This document shows positions 16,237-22,534 of a DNA stretch of 22,534 nucleotides, one piece after another. The notes under the pieces were generated by a model. The model was given only the letters and a program-made list of their open reading frames with translations. It searched no databases and was not told the origin of the DNA. Source of the DNA: CBFGTV01 sp965652145 (lineage in GTDB: Bacteria; Bacillota; Clostridia; Peptostreptococcales; Natronincolaceae); the NCBI GenBank assembly GCA_965652145.1, contig CBFGTV010000056.1, forward strand, positions 1-22,534, read 5' to 3'. A program made the position numbers and the translations under genes. Numbering within the stretch: the stretch's first letter is position 1; each line of letters opens with the position of its first letter.

Positions 16237-16460
16237 CAAATTTACTTTATCATGTTTTATCAAATTCTGCTGCTCCAAACAGTTTTTTTTGCTCCGAAAT
16301 CACTTTCTTTTATTTGAATCAGTATTTGATAAGATAATATAAAATTCTGTAGCCATTTTAATCGTAGCTGCTATAATTAAAACAAAAGACAGTTTTGTGC
16401 ATGGAATGGAAGGCGCTTTCTTTCAATAGATGTTAATCTTGAAGATAAGGAGATGATGTG

Positions 16461-17321
16461 ATGGAATGGCTTGAGCGATTGAATCAATCTATTAATTACC
16501 TGGAGGAAAACCTGGCAAATACGATTAGCTATGAAAGGGCGGCTCAAATAGCCTGTTGTTCAACCTTTCATTTTCAAAGGATGTTTTCATATATTGCAGG
16601 GGTTCCTTTGTCAGAATACATACGCCGAAGACGTATGACAGCGGCCGCCTTTGATTTACAAACCACCGATATGAAAATTGTTGATCTGGCTTTGAAGTAT
16701 GGTTACGATTCGCCAACCTCCTTCAACCGCGCTTTTCAAAGTATTCACGGGGTTTCCCCCTCCTCTGCCAGGGCAGAGGGAACCCATCTTAAGGCCTATC
16801 CTCGCATTAGCTTCACAATTTCAATCAAAGGAGATGTAGAAATGAATTACAGAATTGAAAAAAAGGAGTCCTTTAGAATTGTTGGAGTTAAAGAGCAAAT
16901 GAATACCAATGTGGAGGAAAGCTTTAAAAGGGTACCCCTATTCTGGCAGGAGACTGCCCAGGCCGGGATGATGCCTAAAATTGTTGGCATGATGAATCAA
17001 TCCCCCTTTGGCCTGTTGGGAGTCAGTACCTGTATGAATGAGACGGATTTTGATTATTATATTGCAGTTCCATCTGATTTGCCTGTTCCTACAGGAATGG
17101 TGGACTACCAGGTGCCTGCAGCCACCTGGGCTATTTTTGAATGTGTCGGTCCCCTTCCCCAGGCCATGCAGTCCCTTCAGAAAAGGATTATTACCGAATG
17201 GCTGCCCACTTCAGGCTATGAATATGCCGATGCACCTGATATTGAAGTCTATACCGATGGAGACCAGCAGTCTCCCACCTACCAGTCAGAAATATGGCTT
17301 CCGGTGGTCAAGAAAAAATAA
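16461..17321 (+). CDS. AraC family regulator with GyrI-like ligand domain
   Basis: A 286-residue regulator. Residues about 5-105 carry the paired AraC helix-turn-helix motifs (ISYERAAQIACCSTFHFQRMFSYIAGVPLSEYIRRRRM and KIVDLALKYGYDSPTSFNRAFQSIHGVSP). Residues about 128-284 are a GyrI-like effector domain (MNYRIEKKESFRIVGV... to IEVYTDGD...SEIWLPV), the arrangement of Rob/SoxS-type activators that respond to small lipophilic ligands. I use the ATG at 16461, which is 8 bases after AAGGAG; an in-frame GTG at 16458 would add one residue. It is divergent from the MATE exporter across 287 bases, so it may control that gene, but no shared operator is proven. No obvious terminator follows; a structured stretch does. 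Confidence 0.88.
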   Translation: MEWLERLNQSINYLEENLANTISYERAAQIACCSTFHFQRMFSYIAGVPLSEYIRRRRMTAAAFDLQTTDMKIVDLALKYGYDSPTSFNRAFQSIHGVSPSSARAEGTHLKAYPRISFTISIKGDVEMNYRIEKKESFRIVGVKEQMNTNVEESFKRVPLFWQETAQAGMMPKIVGMMNQSPFGLLGVSTCMNETDFDYYIAVPSDLPVPTGMVDYQVPAATWAIFECVGPLPQAMQSLQKRIITEWLPTSGYEYADAPDIEVYTDGDQQSPTYQSEIWLPVVKKK

Positions 17322-17327
17322 GACTTT

Positions 17328-17500
17328 ACCCATAATTAGGCAATCTGGCGAGCAAGGCTCTATCTCTGGCAGCAAAGCCAATCCAGCAGGATTGGCTTCG
17401 GAGATATTGCTATGGGTCGGTACTTCTAGAGACGCATTACCTCTCATACTCGTAGAAAGCTTTGAATGTACTGGCACTGAACAGCGATTTGCTGGTAGAT
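17328..17500 (+). ncRNA. Candidate structured non-coding element
   Basis: Pairs visible in plus-strand RNA: ACCCATA (17328-17334) with TATGGGT (17411-17417), GCAA (17340-17343) with TTGC (17407-17410), GAGC-AAG-GCTC (17350-17360), TATCTCTG (17361-17368) with CGGAGATA (17399-17406, one U-G), and AAGCCAATCC (17375-17384) with GGATTGGCTT (17389-17398) around an AGCA loop. They nest as a three-way junction. Smaller hairpins follow (TTCTA/TAGAA, CAGC/GCTG). The base composition is richer in G+C than the flanking two-component genes. No riboswitch class I know fits, and no T-run follows. Confidence 0.45.
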
Positions 17501-17506
17501 AAAGGT

Positions 17507-17548
17507 TAAGTATACTTACTTTTTTATTTACTTCGGATAATTTATAAT
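17507..17548 (+). promoter_or_regulatory. Candidate promoter of the two-component operon
   Basis: TATAAT at 17543-17548 lies 39 bases before the GTG start, with only a T-rich stretch at -35. A perfect 12-base palindrome, TAAGTATACTTA (17507-17518), just upstream contains one TAAG half-site like those found before the ABC genes. A GAGGTG ribosome site is at 17572-17577. Confidence 0.4.
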
Positions 17549-17587
17549 ATAAAGGAAAATGTCAGCAAAATGAGGTGTAAAATATAA

Positions 17588-18271
17588 GTGGAAAAGATAC
17601 TTGTTGTGGATGACAATATTCAGCTGGTAGAGACGATTTCAATTTATTTAGAAAATGCAGGATTTCAGGTATTTCAGTCTTATAATGGGAAATGTGCATT
17701 GGATTATTTAAATTTACATGAAATAGATTTGATAATAATGGATATTATGATGCCGGAGAAAGATGGTATAAGTGTTACTAAAGAATTAAGAGCTAAGGAT
17801 AATATACCTATAATACTATTATCGGCAAAATCTGAAGAAAAAGATAAAGTTGAAGGCTTAGACTCGGGTGCTGATGATTATATTACTAAGCCATTTAGCA
17901 AAGATGAATTAATTGCAAGAGTTAAGGCTCAATTACGCAGATATAAAAATTTAAACAAAATGCCCTCTAGAGATTCTGAAATTCTCATTAGAGGATTAAA
18001 AATCGATTACGACAGTAAAACTGTAACTTTAAATGATGATATCATCAACTTGACTCCAACAGAGTTTAAAATATTGTATCTGCTGGCACGAAATAAAGGA
18101 AAAGTTTTGTCTATAAAGATGATTTATGAAAGTGTATGGGAGCAAGAATTTTTAAATTCGGAAAATACTGTTATGTTTCATATAAGCAATTTAAGATCGA
18201 AACTTGAAATCGATGTGAAAAAACCAATGTATTTGAAGGTAGTTTGGGGACAAGGATATATGGTGGATTAA
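17588..18271 (+). CDS. OmpR-family response regulator
   Basis: A 227-residue two-domain regulator. The receiver domain (1-120) has the acidic pair D8-D9, the phosphorylation site D52 in IIMDIMMPEKDG, the switch Ser in ILLSAK (about 79) and the lysine in YITKPF (about 101). The winged helix (about 130-225) has LTPTEFKILYLLARNKGKVLS and the C-terminal VVWGQGYMVD of the OmpR/PhoB subfamily. The start is GTG, with GAGGTG 10 bases upstream. The kinase gene follows after a single base, so they form one operon. The TAAG array at 20218-20280 before the transporter is the likely binding site. Base composition is clearly more AT-rich than in the genes before 17321. Confidence 0.92.
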   Translation: MEKILVVDDNIQLVETISIYLENAGFQVFQSYNGKCALDYLNLHEIDLIIMDIMMPEKDGISVTKELRAKDNIPIILLSAKSEEKDKVEGLDSGADDYITKPFSKDELIARVKAQLRRYKNLNKMPSRDSEILIRGLKIDYDSKTVTLNDDIINLTPTEFKILYLLARNKGKVLSIKMIYESVWEQEFLNSENTVMFHISNLRSKLEIDVKKPMYLKVVWGQGYMVD

Positions 18272-18272
18272 A

Positions 18273-20171
18273 ATGATGAAGAGGAAAACAATCAATATAG
18301 TTCTATATATTATTTCTATATTTCTAATCAGCATGAGTATAGTACTTTCTATATCAATTTGGAATAATAGAAGCCTATTTTTTGATGAGCTTATATATTC
18401 TAAAACTAATTACAATTATTATGTCAAATTAATCTATGATTCAATTAAAAATGATGATTTTACTAATGAGAAATTATCAGACTATTCCTTCGTATATTAC
18501 AATTTTTTTATTGATGGCGAATGGTATACAAATTTACCCGATGATAGTAGTGTTATCGAAAATAAAGAGGTCATCTCCGTATATGTAAAGGAGAATGTAA
18601 ATGCTAAAGACTATATATTCGAATCCAATAGTGAATATTCTATCCTAAATGAGTCTCATGATCAAGCTGATGAAATCTTTGTAGATGGATATATATATAT
18701 TGATATGTCTAAGAACTTGTACGGCCCTCTTCAATTTTCCATTAAGCAGGATCTCAAACTTCAATCTATATTATATTTTGATTGTATCTCTCTTCTTATT
18801 GCTATATCTATTGGTTTGATTTTATTTTTAAAGAATTTTAAATATGGACAGAAATATATATCAGATAAATTGGATTTTATCCCTATCGATATAAAGTGTA
18901 TAACATTTATATTTTTGATCATGCTTTTTTTTATTTTTTTACCTGTATATATAGATACCTTTAGAGTTTTTTTCCATTTAAGAAGAAGGATAATATTATT
19001 TAGTCTATCGACTGTTTTAACCGTCTTAGGAACAATTTTTCTATTAGATATATTATGTATCATATTATTACATAGAAATAATCCTATAGAATTAAAGAAT
19101 AAATGGGACAATAGATATTTTAGAAATATACCTTTGGGGTTAAGCCTGTTTCTATTTCTAATTACACTATATATTGGAATGTTAAACAGCTTTAGTATGT
19201 TTGAATCCTTTATTAATAGATATTTTTTTGTAAGAGAAAATATATTAGTTTTAACGATTCATCTTTTAATCATGATCATATTATCTATTGCCATTTCAAG
19301 AATAATTAAGGCTAAAAACCGATATATCAATCTAGTAGTATCGGAAATAAGAGAGATCGCAGAAGGGAATTTAAAAAAGGATATAGCTGTTATAGGAAAT
19401 GACAAGATATCTGATATCGCTCAAAATGTGAATTTAATAAAAAAGGAGTATATAAAGGCAATTGAGGAACAAAAAAAGAGTGAAAGATTAAAATATGAAT
19501 TGATAACAAATATTTCCCATGACTTAAGATCCCCCCTTACTTCTATTATAAATTATCTAGATTTATCTAAAGCATTGGCATCAGAAGAAAAGTTAAAAAG
19601 ATATATAGATGCAGCAGAGTCAAATTCTAAAACATTACATTTACTAATAGAAGATTTATTTGAATTGTCAAAAATGGAAAGCGGAAATATAAGACTTACC
19701 AAAAGCAATATAGACTTAATATTATTGTTAAAGCAAGTCGCTTATGAATATAATATTATCTGTAAAAAAGAGAAAAAGGAGATAGTGCTATTATCTTCTT
19801 TAAGTGAAATTCAATATTTCTGCGATAATCTTAGTATTTCAAGATTATTTAATAATTTAATAGATAATGCTGTTAAGTATTCATTACCCGATACTAGGAT
19901 ATATATTGAGGTAAGTTCCTCTGATCAAGATATCAGAGTAGAGGTTAAAAATGTATCATCATATAAATTGGATTTTGATTTAGATGAATTATTTTTAAGG
20001 CTGAAGCGAGGAGATAAGGCAAGGACTACTGAAGGCTCAGGGCTTGGACTGGCAATTTCCAAAGGGATAGCTGTATTACATAATGGTGATATCTTGCTTA
20101 AAAAAGATGGGGATTTATTTAAAGCAATGGTCATTTTACCAATTTTAAACAATCATTTTGACAAGCTGTAG
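18273..20171 (+). CDS. Sensor histidine kinase with multi-TM sensor region
   Basis: A 632-residue kinase. A first membrane helix (about 9-30) is followed by an external domain of about 130 residues rich in Asp, Tyr and Asn (31-160), then five more helices (about 166-187, 208-228, 240-267, 286-305 and 324-346). A HAMP-like linker (about 345-398), the HisKA domain with H416 in NISHDLRSPLTS, the N box LFNNLIDNAVKYS (N532) and the G box EGSGLGLAISKG (588-599) follow. The sensor plan, one external domain plus a further five-helix unit, is not a common one, and I cannot assign its signal. The five-helix block could itself sense membrane state or contact the neighbouring transporter. Two ATG codons (18273 and 18276) begin it, one base after the regulator stop. 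Confidence 0.88.
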   Translation: MMKRKTINIVLYIISIFLISMSIVLSISIWNNRSLFFDELIYSKTNYNYYVKLIYDSIKNDDFTNEKLSDYSFVYYNFFIDGEWYTNLPDDSSVIENKEVISVYVKENVNAKDYIFESNSEYSILNESHDQADEIFVDGYIYIDMSKNLYGPLQFSIKQDLKLQSILYFDCISLLIAISIGLILFLKNFKYGQKYISDKLDFIPIDIKCITFIFLIMLFFIFLPVYIDTFRVFFHLRRRIILFSLSTVLTVLGTIFLLDILCIILLHRNNPIELKNKWDNRYFRNIPLGLSLFLFLITLYIGMLNSFSMFESFINRYFFVRENILVLTIHLLIMIILSIAISRIIKAKNRYINLVVSEIREIAEGNLKKDIAVIGNDKISDIAQNVNLIKKEYIKAIEEQKKSERLKYELITNISHDLRSPLTSIINYLDLSKALASEEKLKRYIDAAESNSKTLHLLIEDLFELSKMESGNIRLTKSNIDLILLLKQVAYEYNIICKKEKKEIVLLSSLSEIQYFCDNLSISRLFNNLIDNAVKYSLPDTRIYIEVSSSDQDIRVEVKNVSSYKLDFDLDELFLRLKRGDKARTTEGSGLGLAISKGIAVLHNGDILLKKDGDLFKAMVILPILNNHFDKL

Positions 20172-20217
20172 TGAAGGCATAAAAATCTTTTAGATTTAGG
20201 CTGTCATTAGCGGAATA

Positions 20218-20307
20218 ATCTTAAGGGATTCTTAAGAATAACATAAGTAATTCCTAAAATAATCTAAGAAATTCCTAAGATATAACCTCCTGTTTTTATT
20301 CTATAAT
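20218..20307 (+). promoter_or_regulatory. TAAG repeat array and activator-dependent promoter
   Basis: TAAG-type cores start at 20222, 20233, 20244, 20255 (TAAA), 20265 and 20276, a spacing of 11, 11, 11, 10 and 11 bases, so all face one side of the helix. Three larger copies read ATTCTTAAGA, ATTCCTAAAA and ATTCCTAAGA. The -10 is TATAAT (20302-20307), and the -35 place (20279-20284, GATATA) has no consensus. The array ends exactly there, as at PhoB/OmpR-type activated promoters. The neighbouring response regulator is the natural binder. Confidence 0.72.
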
Positions 20308-20333
20308 ATACGTAGATAAAAAGAGGAGGTTAT
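20282..20333 (+). promoter_or_regulatory. Imperfect palindrome covering the ribosome binding site
   Basis: ATAACCTCCT (20282-20291) is the exact reverse complement of AGGAGGTTAT (20324-20333), which holds the Shine-Dalgarno sequence of the binding protein. TTTTTAT (20293-20299) and ATAAAAA (20316-20322) extend the stem to 17 paired bases with one G/G mismatch. The left arm is upstream of the expected start site (about 20314), so only RNA reading through from the kinase gene would contain both arms. Confidence 0.65.
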
Positions 20334-20337
20334 TTAT

Positions 20338-21702
20338 ATGAAAAAAATTATATGGGTTTTGATTTTGTGCTTAATCATAATTTCCGGATGCTCACATAAT
20401 CCAACTGGTGATAAAAACAACTCGGGTGAAATGCAGCCTACTGCCGCAAATAAAAAAGATAAAGTCATTGAAGGGGAAATTACAGTTTCCCTCTTAGATG
20501 AAATTGAATTTGTCGATATTGCAGCTGAAATGTTTATGGAAAAATACCCTAATACCAATATAAAGGTGGAAACCTTCAGAAAAACTGAATTTATTGAAAC
20601 ATCTGATGGAGCTGTTATGTCCGTTGCACCATCTGAGGAATTTTCAACGGAAAACTATTTGCAGCAATTAAATACAAAAATGATATCAGGAAAAGCTGAG
20701 GATGTGATTTTAACATCTCTACTGCCAATGACAAAATATATCGAAATGGGTGCATTTGAGGATCTGACTCCTTACATAAAGGAAAAGGAAATGGATGATG
20801 AAAATTATTTCATGAATCTAATAAACCTGGGGAAAAATGAAAAAGGTCAATTTCAAATTCCTTTAAGAGTATACTTTGACGTCATTTCCTTTGATAAGGA
20901 ATTGGTTCTGGATTCAGGAATAAAACCTGATGAGAACTTAAAGACCATATCCTATTCAGATGCTCTTGAAATAGGGATCGCACTAGTGGATAATACCAAC
21001 AGGGAAAACACTTATCTTTCAATTGGAAATAATGGCTATGAAGTAGCATATCGGTTAACAATGGACAATATTGATAAGTTTATTGATTTCGATAACAAGG
21101 AATTAAATTTTGATTCAAAAGAATTTGCAGATATTTTAAGATATGCAAAGAAACTTGATGAAGAAGGATATTTTGACAAAGGAACTATTGATTTTTATAA
21201 CATGGAATACCATTTTGCCTATGATATTGATTTTCCCAATCAAGCTGCTGCATTTGCTTTATATGATGACAGCATAAGATATCAGTCAATGCCTATGTGT
21301 GATAAAAATGGGAAGGCACTGGGAAGGATGTCCTATGATTTTGGAATTAACAGCCAATCTCAAAATAAGGATTTAGCCTGGGAATTTATCTATTTCCTTA
21401 TGAGTGAGGAAGTACAAAGTATGCCTTCATTTCACATGACAGGCATAAATAAAGCTGCCTTTGATGCTACTTCTGAAAGATATGCAAAAATGATGATTTC
21501 AGATGAAGAATATTTTGAAGTGGCTGATTATATAAAGCTTTTAAGGAGTTGGTATGATCAAATAGAGGTAGGTGAATTTACAGACAATTACTTAAAAGGA
21601 CTTATATCTGAAGAAATAAACAAATATTTTGAAGGAGTAACTACAGTCGAAGAGACAGGTAAAAACATACAAAATAGAATTGATAAATATTTTAATGAAT
21701 GA
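20338..21702 (+). CDS. ABC transporter substrate-binding lipoprotein (sugar type)
   Basis: A 454-residue extracellular solute-binding protein. The signal peptide ends at IISGC (C18), so it is lipid-anchored. The start of the mature part, after a low-complexity linker, shows ITVSLLDEIEFVDIAAEMFMEKYPNTNIKVETF, the typical opening of family 1 carbohydrate-binding proteins, and the later KDLAWEFIYFLMSEEVQS matches their C-terminal half. The ligand cannot be read; sugars or sugar-like compounds are most likely, given the MalF-type permease that follows 28 bases later. AGGAGG lies 9 bases before the ATG, within a palindrome that could mask it. The protein is rich in Asp and Glu, as is common for surface proteins of alkaliphiles and anaerobes. 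Confidence 0.87.
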   Translation: MKKIIWVLILCLIIISGCSHNPTGDKNNSGEMQPTAANKKDKVIEGEITVSLLDEIEFVDIAAEMFMEKYPNTNIKVETFRKTEFIETSDGAVMSVAPSEEFSTENYLQQLNTKMISGKAEDVILTSLLPMTKYIEMGAFEDLTPYIKEKEMDDENYFMNLINLGKNEKGQFQIPLRVYFDVISFDKELVLDSGIKPDENLKTISYSDALEIGIALVDNTNRENTYLSIGNNGYEVAYRLTMDNIDKFIDFDNKELNFDSKEFADILRYAKKLDEEGYFDKGTIDFYNMEYHFAYDIDFPNQAAAFALYDDSIRYQSMPMCDKNGKALGRMSYDFGINSQSQNKDLAWEFIYFLMSEEVQSMPSFHMTGINKAAFDATSERYAKMMISDEEYFEVADYIKLLRSWYDQIEVGEFTDNYLKGLISEEINKYFEGVTTVEETGKNIQNRIDKYFNE

Positions 21703-21730
21703 TTATTAAAAAGAAAGGGGGAAAGGAACA

Positions 21731-22534
21731 ATGAGAAGAAATAGGATAGCATATTTGATGCTCTTTGTAAGTTTATTTGGGTTTATGTTCTTCTATATCA
21801 TTCCTTTCCTGATTTCTTTATTTTATGCTTTTATAGATAATCCTTTGAGCAAGAACTTTGTTGGACTCAATAATTATAGACAGTTATTCAGCAATAAATA
21901 TTTCTTAAGAGGACTAAAAAATACGATTATTTTTATATCTATATCTATTCCTCTCAATATTATAATTTCCCTTGGACTGGCTATGATTTGCCATAAGATA
22001 AAAGCATTTAATAAATATTTCAGTTTAGTTTTTTTGATTCCACTGGCAATACCTTCGGCAACTACAGCATTTTTTTGGAAACAGATTTTTTCTTTAAATG
22101 GAATCTTAAATAAATTTTTAAGTACATTAGGTTTTGAACCTATTGATTGGTTATATAGCAAATATAGTATGTATATAATAGTTTTTATTTTCCTCTGGAA
22201 AAATATTGGCTATAATATGATACTTTTTATATCAGGTTTAAACAATATACCTAAGGCATATTATGAATGTGCTGATATAGAGGGGGCTAGCAGATTTCAA
22301 AAGTTCAGAATTGTAACTTTGACCTACCTTCTTCCCACATTTTTCTTAACATTTATTCTGACATTTATAAATTCCTTTAAAGTTTTTAAAGAAATTTATA
22401 TTTTAACTGGAGACAATCCCCACGAGAATTTATACATATTACAGCATTATATGAACACTCTGTTTATGTCTCTTAATTATCCTAATGTAGTTTGGTCAAT
22501 CTCAGTTCTTATTACAGTTATCGTCAGTTTGATT
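21731..22534 (+). CDS. ABC transporter permease, MalF-like (partial, cut by window end)
   Basis: An open frame of 268 codons from an ATG at 21731 (MRRNRIAYLMLFVSLFGFMFFYIIPF) runs off the window. Hydrophobic segments fall at about 7-30, 70-92, 103-128, 153-175 and 200-222. The EAA loop, which docks the ATPase, is seen in YYECADIEGASRFQKFRIVTLTYLLP (about 176-201), where the usual EAA reads ECA and the G and LP are kept. The N-terminal layout (MFFYIIPFLISLFYAFIDNPLSKNFVGLNNYRQLF) is that of the first permease of sugar importers (MalF/UgpA type). AAAGGGGGAAAGG before the ATG is the ribosome site. A second permease probably follows outside the window. Confidence 0.88.
   Translation, partial: MRRNRIAYLMLFVSLFGFMFFYIIPFLISLFYAFIDNPLSKNFVGLNNYRQLFSNKYFLRGLKNTIIFISISIPLNIIISLGLAMICHKIKAFNKYFSLVFLIPLAIPSATTAFFWKQIFSLNGILNKFLSTLGFEPIDWLYSKYSMYIIVFIFLWKNIGYNMILFISGLNNIPKAYYECADIEGASRFQKFRIVTLTYLLPTFFLTFILTFINSFKVFKEIYILTGDNPHENLYILQHYMNTLFMSLNYPNVVWSISVLITVIVSLI

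Noticed and set aside
17286..17477. Minus-strand 63-residue frame in the structured stretch
   Set aside because: It has no ribosome site or promoter. The hairpins explain the sequence better than a protein does, although the wording seems reminiscent of spurious ORFs annotated in other Clostridia, which I cannot verify.
17038..17502. Open frame overlapping the AraC 3' end and running into the gap
   Set aside because: Most of it is the shifted frame of the AraC gene; the remainder lies in the structured stretch and shows no domain or start signal.
20181..20200. Small hairpin (ATCT/AGAT) after the kinase as a terminator
   Set aside because: The stem is only four to five A/T-rich pairs with no T-run, so read-through from the kinase gene is likely.

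Overview
The window looks like a piece of a low-GC Gram-positive chromosome. Shine-Dalgarno sites are strong (AGGAGG/GGAGG), promoters are AT-rich, and there are two lipoprotein signal peptides with LxGC/SGC lipoboxes. The genes include PTS sugar uptake, GH4 phospho-glucosidase and GntR, RpiR, MerR, MarR and AraC regulators. An anaerobic or facultative member of the Clostridia (Alkaliphilus/Natronincola-like) is my best guess, from gene content only. I see no rRNA, tRNA, CRISPR array, transposase or phage gene.

Region 1 (1-4300, all minus strand): a DJ-1/PfpI gene followed by a nitroreductase, then an extracytoplasmic FMN/FAD lipoprotein reductase preceded by a MerR-type regulator. Region 2 (4590-7840): a GntR/UTRA regulator (+) converges on a minus-strand pair, a PTS-EIIC-like membrane protein with an unusual soluble N-terminal domain and a phosphate-binding TIM-barrel protein. 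Three TACGTATA boxes decorate the promoter of the pair. Region 3 (7940-12130): an alpha-glucoside (maltose-type) PTS operon with EIICB, an NAD/Mn-dependent 6-phospho-alpha-glucosidase and an RpiR-type regulator. Its promoter carries a cre-like site and a dyad. Region 4 (12230-17320): a DUF3810 membrane metallopeptidase-like protein, a MarR-GNAT fusion under an evident autoregulatory promoter, a MATE exporter, and a divergent AraC regulator with a GyrI-like ligand domain.

Region 5 (17320-22534, plus strand): a strongly structured non-coding stretch, then an OmpR-type response regulator and an unusual six-TM histidine kinase, then the start of a sugar-type ABC transporter (binding lipoprotein and a permease cut by the window end). 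The kinase-transporter gap holds the most striking signals of the window. Six TAAG-type motifs sit 10-11 bp apart and run directly into a promoter with no recognisable -35, as expected for OmpR/PhoB-type activation. Next to them a 52-nt imperfect palindrome pairs with the Shine-Dalgarno sequence of the binding protein. It would close translation on read-through RNA but not on RNA started at the local promoter.

The least described parts are (a) the EIIC-like fusion plus TIM-barrel module with its GntR regulator, (b) the two-component/ABC unit with its two-layer control, and (c) two structured non-coding elements at 7940-8036 and 17328-17500. All functional assignments come from reading motifs and recalling families; no database search was run.
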